Shown: in pieces, positions 1-5,887 of the stretch
Layout of the letters: every line of letters starts with the position of its first letter
Position numbering within the stretch: the stretch's first letter is position 1
Origin: Chloroflexia bacterium
GTDB taxonomy: Bacteria; Chloroflexota; Chloroflexia; Thermomicrobiales; UBA6265
Length of the DNA: 6,024 nt
NCBI GenBank assembly: GCA_013698495.1
Contig: JACCUV010000285.1
Span: 1-6,024, forward strand
Reading direction: 5' to 3'
Made by a program: the position numbers and the translations under genes
Notes under the pieces: generated by a model
What the model was told of the DNA's origin: nothing
The model's database searches: none
Seen by the model: only the letters and a program-made list of their open reading frames with translations

Positions 1-74
1 GTCGCGATGTGGGCAGTGCGCGGTTTCTCGTCGATGTATGCCAAAATCTCTTTGTCGGTCATCTTCGAAGCCAC
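1..74 (-). CDS. Partial hypothetical protein, N-terminus only (possible winged-helix regulator)
   Basis: This is the first 24 codons of a minus-strand gene that leaves the window at its left edge. I place the start at GTG 74-72, because an AGAAGGG Shine-Dalgarno (minus strand, 88-82) lies 7 bases before it. The alternative is ATG 62-60, four codons further in, which has no ribosome site at a good distance. An in-frame stop lies further upstream. The visible peptide contains MTDKEILAYIDEKPR and then TAHIA. A short helix, a turn and a T-x-x-I-A step is how many winged helix-turn-helix domains begin, so a transcriptional regulator is possible, but the fragment is far too short to assign a family. 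It is divergent from mnmE and shares an 85-base upstream region with it. Confidence 0.5.
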   Translation of the reverse strand, partial: MASKMTDKEILAYIDEKPRTAHIA

Positions 75-143
75 GGCGCCACCCTTCTGTAGTTAGCTCG
101 TTACACGGTGGCCCTGAATTCCAAAGGTAACGGCCTAATGCAA

Positions 144-149
144 TATAGC
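144..149 (+). promoter_or_regulatory. Weak candidate -10 box for mnmE
   Basis: TATAGC sits 10 bases before the ATG at 160 and 19 before the ATG at 169. It is the only AT-rich hexamer near the gene start, and neither ATG has a Shine-Dalgarno sequence, so a very short or absent 5' leader is possible. No convincing -35 hexamer lies 16-18 bases upstream. Confidence 0.25.
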
Positions 150-159
150 GCACCTCTCG

Positions 160-1572
160 ATGTCCGCCATGCTCGATAGCGGAACTATAGCGGCAATCGC
201 CACGGCCGCCGGTGAAGGTGGGATCGGTGTCGTTCGCATCAGCGGAGCCGACGCCGCAAGGATCGCCGCTCGCGTTTTCCGTCGAGGCGCTCGGCGGGCC
301 GCGACCGTCGACCTCACCGCCACCGAGAGCCACCGCCTGCTCTATGGCTCGATCATCGACCCAGCCAGCGGCACGCCGATCGACGAGGTGCTGCTCGGCT
401 GGCTGGCCGCGCCCCACACCTACACAAAGGAAGACACGGTCGAACTCTCGTGCCATGGCGGACCGGTCGCCTTGCGGGAAACCTTGCGCGTCGTGCTTGA
501 GGCCGGGGCGCGGCACGCCGAACCAGGCGAGTTCACGTTGCGGGCGTTTCTCAACGGACGCCTCGATCTCACCCAGGCTGAAGCCGTGCTCAATGTGATC
601 GGAGCGCGCACGGCAGAGAGCCTGCGCCTCGCCGTCTCCGATCTCGGTGGCGACCTGACCCGCCGCCTCGCTCCCGCCAACGCTGCCCTGATCAGCCTCC
701 TCGCCTACCTTGACGCCTCGGCTGACTTCCCCGACGACGAGATCGACACGTCCGACATCAACCGCGGTCTCACCGCCGCCGAAGAGGCCCTCGCCGATGT
801 GGTGGCCGGCTCAGCGGCGGGCATGCTGCTGCGCGATGGCGCCCAGATTGCCTTGGTCGGACGCCCCAACGTCGGCAAGAGCAGCCTGCTCAACGCCTTG
901 CTCCGGGCCGACCGCGCGATCGTTACGCCGGTCGCCGGCACTACCCGCGATGTGATCGCCGAAACGGTCAACCTGCAAGGGGTTCCCGTGACTTTGCTCG
1001 ACACCGCCGGGATTGTCGAGTCGGAGGACCTCGTCGAGCGGATCGGCGTGGAACGGAGTCGCACCGCGCTCGCCACGGCGGCCGCGATCGCGCTGGTGAT
1101 CGACGGTTCGGTGGCGCCGACCGACGGTGACTTCGCGGTCGCCGGGATGCTGGCCGCACGCCCGCTCGATCAACGGACTCCCGTCGTGATCGTCCGCAAC
1201 AAGCGCGACCTCGCGGATCAAGTGGATCAAGGGGAGCTCGCCAAAGTGCTGCCCGAATCCCCTGTGGTCGCCGTCTCCGCGACCACCGGCGAGGGCCTCG
1301 GCAATCTGGAGGCGGCCCTTGCCGACGCCCTTCGCGGAGGAGCTTCCAGCGAGGCCCGGCCCTCCCTGATCTCGTCCCGGCAGCGAGCGGCGGTCGATCG
1401 CGCCTTGCGTCACATTCACGACGCCCAGGAAGCGCGGGCAGCAGGTTTCCCGCAGGATTTGCTGGCGACCTCGGTGCGGGCCGCGCTCCACGCCGTCGGC
1501 GAAGTCACCGGCGAAGATGTCGACGACGCCGTGCTGCACGAAATCTTCAGCCGCTTCTGCATTGGAAAGTAG
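160..1572 (+). CDS. mnmE: tRNA uridine-5-carboxymethylaminomethyl(34) synthesis GTPase MnmE (TrmE)
   Basis: MnmE is a cytoplasmic GTPase that works with MnmG to modify the wobble uridine (U34) of certain tRNAs, using a folate-derived one-carbon unit, which aids reading of A/G-ending codons. The 470-residue protein has the usual length and layout. The N-terminal folate-binding domain carries TIAAIATAAGEGGIGVVRIS (residues 9-28) and the signature EPGEFTLRAFLNGRLDLTQA (121-140). A helical domain follows. The inserted G domain has the P-loop GRPNVGKSS (234-242), TTRD (261-264), DTAG (281-284), NKRD (347-350) and SAT (373-375). The C-terminus ends in FCIGK with the conserved cysteine at 467. An in-frame stop at 136-138 limits the start to ATG 160 or ATG 169; the shorter form (MLDSGTIAAIAT) matches usual family N-termini equally well. 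Nothing is missing or broken. The gene anchors this part of the window as core chromosome. Confidence 0.97.
   Translation: MSAMLDSGTIAAIATAAGEGGIGVVRISGADAARIAARVFRRGARRAATVDLTATESHRLLYGSIIDPASGTPIDEVLLGWLAAPHTYTKEDTVELSCHGGPVALRETLRVVLEAGARHAEPGEFTLRAFLNGRLDLTQAEAVLNVIGARTAESLRLAVSDLGGDLTRRLAPANAALISLLAYLDASADFPDDEIDTSDINRGLTAAEEALADVVAGSAAGMLLRDGAQIALVGRPNVGKSSLLNALLRADRAIVTPVAGTTRDVIAETVNLQGVPVTLLDTAGIVESEDLVERIGVERSRTALATAAAIALVIDGSVAPTDGDFAVAGMLAARPLDQRTPVVIVRNKRDLADQVDQGELAKVLPESPVVAVSATTGEGLGNLEAALADALRGGASSEARPSLISSRQRAAVDRALRHIHDAQEARAAGFPQDLLATSVRAALHAVGEVTGEDVDDAVLHEIFSRFCIGK
1555..1572 (+). other. mnmE 3'-end sequence matching a known attB position
   Basis: The last 18 bases of mnmE (TTCTGCATTGGAAAGTAG), coding for the conserved FCIGK tail and stop, lie where SGI1-family integrative elements recombine at the 3' end of trmE/mnmE. 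As I recall the Salmonella site, this version differs at only a few positions, as expected because the peptide is conserved. That is known biology of the locus, not proof of use here: I find no second copy in the window and no integrase gene. Confidence 0.3.
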
Positions 1573-1583
1573 GGGTCGACCCC
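1572..1583. repeat. 12-bp perfect palindrome at the mnmE stop codon
   Basis: GGGGTCGACCCC is perfectly self-complementary and begins with the last base of the mnmE TAG. It has no loop as written; folding would use a GGGG/CCCC stem with a TCGA loop, followed by GTTTCG. It could contribute to transcript ending, or be a protein-binding palindrome. There is no U-tract. Confidence 0.4.
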
Positions 1584-1597
1584 GTTTCGACCCGAGT

Positions 1598-1620
1598 CTA
1601 CGGTCATTCCGTAGGAATCT
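1598..1620 (+). terminator. Weak candidate terminator after mnmE
   Basis: CTACGG (1598-1603) and CCGTAG (1609-1614) form a perfect 6-bp stem with a TCATT loop, 26 bases after the mnmE stop. The bases that follow (GAATCTCTT) are only moderately T-rich, so this is not a textbook intrinsic terminator. Together with the palindrome just upstream it probably marks the end of the mnmE transcript. Confidence 0.35.
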
Positions 1621-1636
1621 CTTCACCGCGGCGAAC

Positions 1637-1667
1637 CTGGAGCAACACGGAATGCATATGCTGGAGC
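1637..1667 (+). repeat. Direct repeat CTGGAGC, 24-bp period, upstream of the helicase gene
   Basis: CTGGAGC occurs at 1637-1643 and 1661-1667, with ATGCATATGCT (1652-1662) between and overlapping the second copy. The spacing is close to two helical turns. A similar pair and a similar ATGCATGTGCT stand upstream of the nucleotidyltransferase gene, so this may be an operator. The repeat is short and could be chance. Confidence 0.25.
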
Positions 1668-1720
1668 GGTACGGGCGGAAACAACCTCATTGATTGGAAC
1701 CGGACGTCTGATCCTCGCGG

Positions 1721-1726
1721 TATGAT
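1721..1726 (+). promoter_or_regulatory. -10 box placed for leaderless transcription of the RecQ-PRTase gene
   Basis: TATGAT, one base from the TATAAT consensus, is followed by exactly six bases and then the ATG at 1733. That puts the expected transcription start on or next to the start codon, the geometry of leaderless genes in several high-GC lineages. No Shine-Dalgarno sequence precedes the ATG, which agrees. TTGATT (1690-1695) is too far upstream (25 bases) to be its -35. Confidence 0.55.
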
Positions 1727-1732
1727 TCGTCC

Positions 1733-3919
1733 ATGAACCTGTTCGCCAAATCCAAAGTGCATCCCATGACTTCGGAACCGGTTGTCCCGCTTTCGCCGGA
1801 TCGGCAGGCGCAGCGCGATCACGCCCTGGAGCTTCTGCGGGCCGGCGTTGGCGACCCGGGCGTTGACTTCCGCGACGACCAGTGGAACGTGATCGATTCC
1901 CTCGTCAACCGCCGCGAGAAGGTCCTGCTCGTGCAGCGCACCGGCTGGGGCAAATCGGCCGTCTACTTCATCGCCGCCAAACTGCTGCGCGAACAGGGTC
2001 GCGGACCGACGCTCATCGTCTCTCCCCTGCTCGCCCTGATGCGCAACCAGGTGATGGCCGGCAAACGCATGGGTCTGAGGATCGGCGCTCTCCACTCCGG
2101 CACGAATGAACATTTCGACACCTTCGTCCAGATGATCGAGAACGACAAGGTCGATGTGCTGCTTGTTGCGCCGGAGCGATTCGCCAACCAGCGCTTCCTC
2201 GATCGCCTGCTTCCGCTCGTGCTCGAGAAAACCGGCCTCCTTGTCGTCGACGAGGCCCACTGCATCTCCGACTGGGGTCACGATTTTCGACCGGACTACC
2301 AGCGACTCGCAAACATCATCCAACAGCTTCCCCCGAACAGTCCCCTGCTGGCGACGACCGCTACCGCCAACAATCGCGTGGTCGAGGACGTTCAACGGCA
2401 ACTCGGCAACGTCCGCGTGTCGCGCGGCGCCTTGATTCGAGAAAATCTCTCATTGCAAACGCTTTCCACGATGAGCGCGACCGAGCGCCTCGCCTGGTTG
2501 GCAGGGACTATCCCTCGCCTGCCCGGTCGTGGCATCGTCTATACCCTCACCAGGCACGACGCCGAGCGCGTTGCCGCATGGCTGATCGCGCGCGGGATCA
2601 ACGCCCACGCCTACCATTCCGACATCGTCACAAGCGACCACGACGACTCCACCGATGCCAAAATGTCGCTCGAGGAAACCTTCACCAGCGGCGATCTCAA
2701 GGTCCTCGTCGCCACCACCGCTCTCGGCATGGGCTACGACAATCCGGAAATCCGGTTCGTGATCCACTACCAGAGTCCTGGCTCGATCATTGCCTACTAC
2801 CAGCAGGTTGGGCGCGCCGGCCGTGGCCGCGATGGCGCCCTTGGCGTGCTGATGAGCGGCCCGGAAGACTCGGAAATTCACCAGAGCTTCCGCACCGGCT
2901 CGCTCCCCACTGGCGCAGATGTGATCGACATCCTCAACGCTCTCGGCGCGGTCGATGGCGCGACATCGACGCAGTTGATGGGCAGTGTCAATATCCCGAA
3001 GGGCCGGCTCGATCATGCGCTGCGCTACCTCTCGGTCCAGCGACCGGCCCCGGTGGTCCGTGACGATCGGGTCTGGCGGCGCACTCCCGTTCGTTGGCGC
3101 AAAGATTATGTCGAACAACGCGACGACCTGATTGCCCTCCGTGAGTCCGAATGGCAAGAGATGCAACGCTACCGGCGACTGGCGCCCGGCTGCCAAATGC
3201 ATTTCCTGCTCCAAGCGCTCGACGATCCGAACCCGCCCGAGCGATGCGGTCGCTGTGAGAACTGTCGCGGCAAACCTGTCATGGGTGTCGAACTCGATCC
3301 CGACCTGCTCCATCTCGCCCATCGGCACAGCGGGCAAGTCGCGGCCGATGTGATTTCTCCCCGCATCCAGGTCCCGAAAGACGCGCTGCCAATCTACGGG
3401 TTTGCCACGCGCATCTCACCGGAGCGCCGGGCCGAGCCGGGCCGAACCCTCGGCCGCTGGGGCGACGACTCCTGGGGTGGCCGCGCGGCCCTTGGCAAAC
3501 ACAACGGGGCCTTCGATGATGACGTGATTGAAGCCGCGGCCACGTTCATTACCCGGCAATGGAAACCCGCTCCCGCGCTTACGTGGGTGACGTGCGTCCC
3601 TTCCCGGCGACATCCCCACCTCGTCCCCGAGCTCGCCCGAAAGCTGGCTGGATTGCTCGACCTGCCCTATGTGAACGCGATCGCCAAGGTTCGTGACACC
3701 GAACCGCAGAAAGTGCAGGAGAACAGTGTTCACCAGTGTCGTAATCTGGACGGAGCATTCGAGATCGTCGCCGCCCCGAATACTGGGGCCGTCTTGCTCG
3801 TCGATGACCTCGTCGATTCCGGTTGGACGTTTACGATACTCGCGCTGTTGTTGAGACAGGCTGGCAGCGGACCAGTCCTTCCCTTTGCTCTGGCCACGAC
3901 GAAAACGAGAGACGGTTGA
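1733..3919 (+). CDS. RecQ-family ATP-dependent DNA helicase fused to a C-terminal ComF/ShosT-like phosphoribosyltransferase
   Basis: The 728-residue protein joins two enzymes. Residues 45-390 are a superfamily 2 RecQ helicase core: motif 0 FRDDQWNVI (46-54), Walker A RTGWGKS (69-75), SPLLALMRNQ (97-106), DEAH box (173-176) followed by CISDWGHDFRPDY, TTATA (208-212), and arginine-finger motif QQVGRAGRGRD (357-367). The RecQ zinc cluster is intact at C487, C505, C508 and C511. The RQC winged helix and HRDC domains expected after it are absent. Instead, after a linker (about 512-610), a PRTase domain of ComF type runs to the end: VPSRRHPHLVPELARKLA (622-639), NLDGAF (671-676) and the PRPP-binding loop VLLVDDLVDSGWT (687-699). 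The helicase should unwind DNA 3'-5'; the PRTase would use PRPP on an unknown substrate. The start is chosen from the leaderless -10 box; ATG 1766 is an alternative. The stop overlaps the next gene by one base. A defence role is inferred from ShosTA, where a PRTase is paired with a DprA-like partner. Confidence 0.9.
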   Translation: MNLFAKSKVHPMTSEPVVPLSPDRQAQRDHALELLRAGVGDPGVDFRDDQWNVIDSLVNRREKVLLVQRTGWGKSAVYFIAAKLLREQGRGPTLIVSPLLALMRNQVMAGKRMGLRIGALHSGTNEHFDTFVQMIENDKVDVLLVAPERFANQRFLDRLLPLVLEKTGLLVVDEAHCISDWGHDFRPDYQRLANIIQQLPPNSPLLATTATANNRVVEDVQRQLGNVRVSRGALIRENLSLQTLSTMSATERLAWLAGTIPRLPGRGIVYTLTRHDAERVAAWLIARGINAHAYHSDIVTSDHDDSTDAKMSLEETFTSGDLKVLVATTALGMGYDNPEIRFVIHYQSPGSIIAYYQQVGRAGRGRDGALGVLMSGPEDSEIHQSFRTGSLPTGADVIDILNALGAVDGATSTQLMGSVNIPKGRLDHALRYLSVQRPAPVVRDDRVWRRTPVRWRKDYVEQRDDLIALRESEWQEMQRYRRLAPGCQMHFLLQALDDPNPPERCGRCENCRGKPVMGVELDPDLLHLAHRHSGQVAADVISPRIQVPKDALPIYGFATRISPERRAEPGRTLGRWGDDSWGGRAALGKHNGAFDDDVIEAAATFITRQWKPAPALTWVTCVPSRRHPHLVPELARKLAGLLDLPYVNAIAKVRDTEPQKVQENSVHQCRNLDGAFEIVAAPNTGAVLLVDDLVDSGWTFTILALLLRQAGSGPVLPFALATTKTRDG

Positions 3920-4890
3920 TGGTTTCCCCCCGAACACAAGCGACGCTGCTTCTCACGGCGAGGATTGTTCCCTCCACCAACGATCCGACGTCGCCGCTCG
4001 ACGTGCGCGAATGGAACAGCCTGGCCCGCTGGTTGGCTGAACAGGGATTCGCCCCTGAAGACCTCATTCAGGGCGATGTCGATGCGATCCTTGGAGCGTG
4101 GGAAGACGCCAGAATCGGTCGCGACCGCCTGCTCGCTTTGCTGGATCGCGGCCATGCCCTGGCGATGACCGTTGAGCGCTGGCTGGGCGCCGGACTCTGG
4201 ATTCTCGGCCGCTCGGACGAGGATTATCCCCAGCGACTCCGGGAACGCCTGCGGGATTCGGCCCCGCCCTTGATTTTTGGCTATGGTGAGATACGACATT
4301 TTCGTAACAAGGGTGTGGCGATCGTCGGATCGCGAAATGCGCCGGACGCCGATCTCAAGTTGGCGGAAGACCTTGGCCGGGCCGTGAGCCAAGCCGGCTA
4401 CAACGTGGTCAGCGGTGGCGCCCGGGGCGTCGACGAGCGAGCCGCGACCGGGGCCCTCTCGGCCGAGGGCACGGTGATCGCGATCGTCGCCGACTCGCTG
4501 ATCCGGAACGCGAGCAAGAAGCAATACCGCGATCGACTGCTCGCGAACGAGCTGATGCTGATGACGCCCTATTCGCCGGAGGCTGGTTTTAGCGCCGGCA
4601 ACGCAATGGGCAGGAACCGACTCATCTATTGCCTCGCCGACGCCGCGGTCGCCGTCAGTTCGGCCAATGGCTCCGGCGGCACGTTCGGCGGGGCCACGCA
4701 AAACCTCAGAAATGGTTGGGTTCCACTGTGGGTGGCGAAAACCGAGGACCCCACCTCTGGCAATGCCTCGTTGGTCGCGCAGGGCGCCGGATGGTTGCCC
4801 TCCCGCACCGAGTTCGACATCGACAACCTCTTCACCTGGCCCGAATCCGGCAGTCGCCCCAACCGCGCCGTCCAACCTACGTTGCTGTGA
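3919..4890 (+). CDS. DprA/Smf-like DNA-processing protein (ShosA-like)
   Basis: This 323-residue protein belongs to the DprA/Smf Rossmann-fold superfamily, whose classical member loads RecA on single-stranded DNA during transformation. The fold's landmarks are present: a helical N-terminal part (about 30-95), the lead-in DEDYPQRLRERL (100-111), VAIVGSRNA (133-141), SGGARGVDERA (165-175), GRNRLIYCLADAAVAVSSA (231-249) and the glycine-rich GSGGTFGGA (251-259), where classical DprA has SGSLxTA. The C-terminal winged helix of many DprA proteins is missing, and no competence genes are nearby. Its ATG shares the A of the preceding TGA (TGATG), so the two genes are almost certainly one transcript and translationally coupled; only a weak GAGAGA precedes the start. 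DprA-like proteins encoded beside PRTases are the antitoxin/regulator of ShosTA, and that is the likeliest role here. A DNA-binding or nucleotide-sensing role independent of that is the alternative. Confidence 0.87.
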   Translation: MVSPRTQATLLLTARIVPSTNDPTSPLDVREWNSLARWLAEQGFAPEDLIQGDVDAILGAWEDARIGRDRLLALLDRGHALAMTVERWLGAGLWILGRSDEDYPQRLRERLRDSAPPLIFGYGEIRHFRNKGVAIVGSRNAPDADLKLAEDLGRAVSQAGYNVVSGGARGVDERAATGALSAEGTVIAIVADSLIRNASKKQYRDRLLANELMLMTPYSPEAGFSAGNAMGRNRLIYCLADAAVAVSSANGSGGTFGGATQNLRNGWVPLWVAKTEDPTSGNASLVAQGAGWLPSRTEFDIDNLFTWPESGSRPNRAVQPTLL

Positions 4891-4911
4891 TGTCGTCGCG
4901 TGGGATTGAGT

Positions 4912-4973
4912 ATGCATGTGCTCACAGCGTTGCGGACGTGGAGCCTGCCCGTAGCGGCCGATCTGGAGCCTGC
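4912..4973 (+). repeat. Direct repeat TGGAGCCTGC (25-bp period) plus ATGCATGTGCT upstream of the nucleotidyltransferase gene
   Basis: TGGAGCCTGC is present at 4939-4948 and again at 4964-4973. ATGCATGTGCT lies at 4912-4922 and matches ATGCATATGCT before the helicase gene in 10 of 11 positions. The intergenic placement and near two-turn spacing suggest binding sites for a regulator. No convincing -35/-10 pair is visible in this gap. Confidence 0.3.
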
Positions 4974-4994
4974 ACTGAGCGAAATCGAACGTGC

Positions 4995-5023
4995 CGGGCC
5001 GCGTCGTCGTGTGACTCGGCCCG
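4995..5023 (+). repeat. Inverted repeat in the leader of the nucleotidyltransferase gene
   Basis: CGGGCCG (4995-5001) and CGGCCCG (5017-5023) form a perfect 7-bp GC-rich stem with a 15-base loop, ending 18 bases before the GTG start. No T-run follows. It may be a leader-RNA hairpin or an operator. Confidence 0.35.
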
Positions 5024-5031
5024 TGCTGATC

Positions 5032-5037
5032 GGAGAG
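5032..5037 (+). promoter_or_regulatory. Ribosome binding site deciding the GTG start at 5042
   Basis: GGAGAG stands four bases before GTG 5042. An in-frame TGA at 5027-5029 excludes any earlier start, and no other ATG/GTG/TTG occurs in the first part of the frame, so this site fixes the start. GATC copies at 5028-5031 and 5037-5040 flank it and could pair, leaving GGAGA in the loop. Confidence 0.55.
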
Positions 5038-5041
5038 ATCT

Positions 5042-5887
5042 GTGAAGCCAATCGCAACTCCATCCCAAACCATCGATGTCACGCTGGACGAGGTCCTCGC
5101 CCGGCTGGCGAGGAACGAAATCGTCGAGGGGATTTTGCTTCTGGGCTCGACCGGAACCAGCGCCTTCACGCCGACGAGCGACTTCGACCTGCTCCTCGTC
5201 CTCCTGGATTTGCCAGCGCCGGTCCGAATCGTCAACACCTGGATCGACCACCGCTTTGCCGAAATCTACTGCACCACCAGCGCTGCCCTCGATCGTATTC
5301 TGGCGGCGGACGCCGCGTGGCTGGAGGGAACCGAGGAGGCGGTGGTGCTCGGTTGGCTGCACGAGGGGCGAATCGTCTTCGACCGGAAGGGCCGTATCGA
5401 ACAGGCGGTCGCTCGCGCCAGGAACCTGTCGCCTGCGCCGAACTCAGACGATGCCGACATCGTCGAAGCCTGGCGGAAGATCGGATACAACGTCGCCCAA
5501 ATCAGACGCTACCTGGCGGCTGGCGATCCGGCTTCGCGGATGGCCGTGAATCTACGCCTGCTCTACAGCGTCGATGAAGTGAAGTTCCACTACTTCACGA
5601 TCCGGGGAATCTCATGGACAGGCGAGAAGCCGGCTATCCAGTACTGGACAGAGAACGACGCAGTGTTTCTCGAGCAGCTCGCGCAGTTCTTTGACGAGCC
5701 CGACCTGCATCGCAGAGTGGAACTCTACGTATCCCTCGCCCAACACTGTGTCACCCCGTTGGCTCCGCTTTGGGACGTCGGGGACACCGCGATCTCGCTT
5801 GGCGCCGGATACGGCGGCGCCGGTGGGGGTCACGTCGAGGGGACAGCTCAGGACGCACGTGATTGCTGGCACGCGTTGACAGGGTAA
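5042..5887 (+). CDS. Nucleotidyltransferase-fold protein (MNT-like, Pol beta superfamily)
   Basis: The 281-residue protein has an N-terminal nucleotidyltransferase domain of the Pol beta superfamily, related to minimal nucleotidyltransferases and aminoglycoside-type adenylyltransferases. The hallmark reads LLLGSTGTSAFTPTSDFDLL: G35-S36 and the metal-binding pair D47 and D49. The third carboxylate, usually an aspartate on the next strand, appears to be E74 in HRFAEIYCT. GRIVFDRKG (109-117) is the common strand-turn after the core. Residues 140-235 look helical and may bind the substrate, as in antibiotic or tRNA/protein-modifying relatives. The tail (from about 251) is glycine-rich and probably flexible. 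Such enzymes transfer a nucleoside monophosphate to a small molecule, RNA or protein; the target cannot be read here. The gene follows the DprA-like gene on the same strand after 151 bases, so it may be co-transcribed or have its own promoter. No HEPN partner is visible. Start: GTG with GGAGAG. Confidence 0.8.
   Translation: MKPIATPSQTIDVTLDEVLARLARNEIVEGILLLGSTGTSAFTPTSDFDLLLVLLDLPAPVRIVNTWIDHRFAEIYCTTSAALDRILAADAAWLEGTEEAVVLGWLHEGRIVFDRKGRIEQAVARARNLSPAPNSDDADIVEAWRKIGYNVAQIRRYLAAGDPASRMAVNLRLLYSVDEVKFHYFTIRGISWTGEKPAIQYWTENDAVFLEQLAQFFDEPDLHRRVELYVSLAQHCVTPLAPLWDVGDTAISLGAGYGGAGGGHVEGTAQDARDCWHALTG

Noticed and set aside
811..1626. A 271-codon minus-strand frame opposite mnmE, and a 265-codon one at 1604-2401
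   Set aside because: Antisense shadows of mnmE and of the helicase; low-complexity composition and no family motif.
3730..5238. A 502-codon open frame on the minus strand opposite the PRTase end, the DprA-like gene and the nucleotidyltransferase start
   Set aside because: It overlies three plus-strand reading frames with clear motifs, shows no recognisable domain, and long antisense frames are expected in GC-rich coding DNA.
4900..5577. A 225-codon plus-strand frame starting in the gap after the DprA-like gene
   Set aside because: Most of it overlaps the nucleotidyltransferase in another frame and its translation is arginine/glycine-rich without motifs; no ribosome site at its start. The first 45 codons are not obviously meaningless, but nothing supports them.
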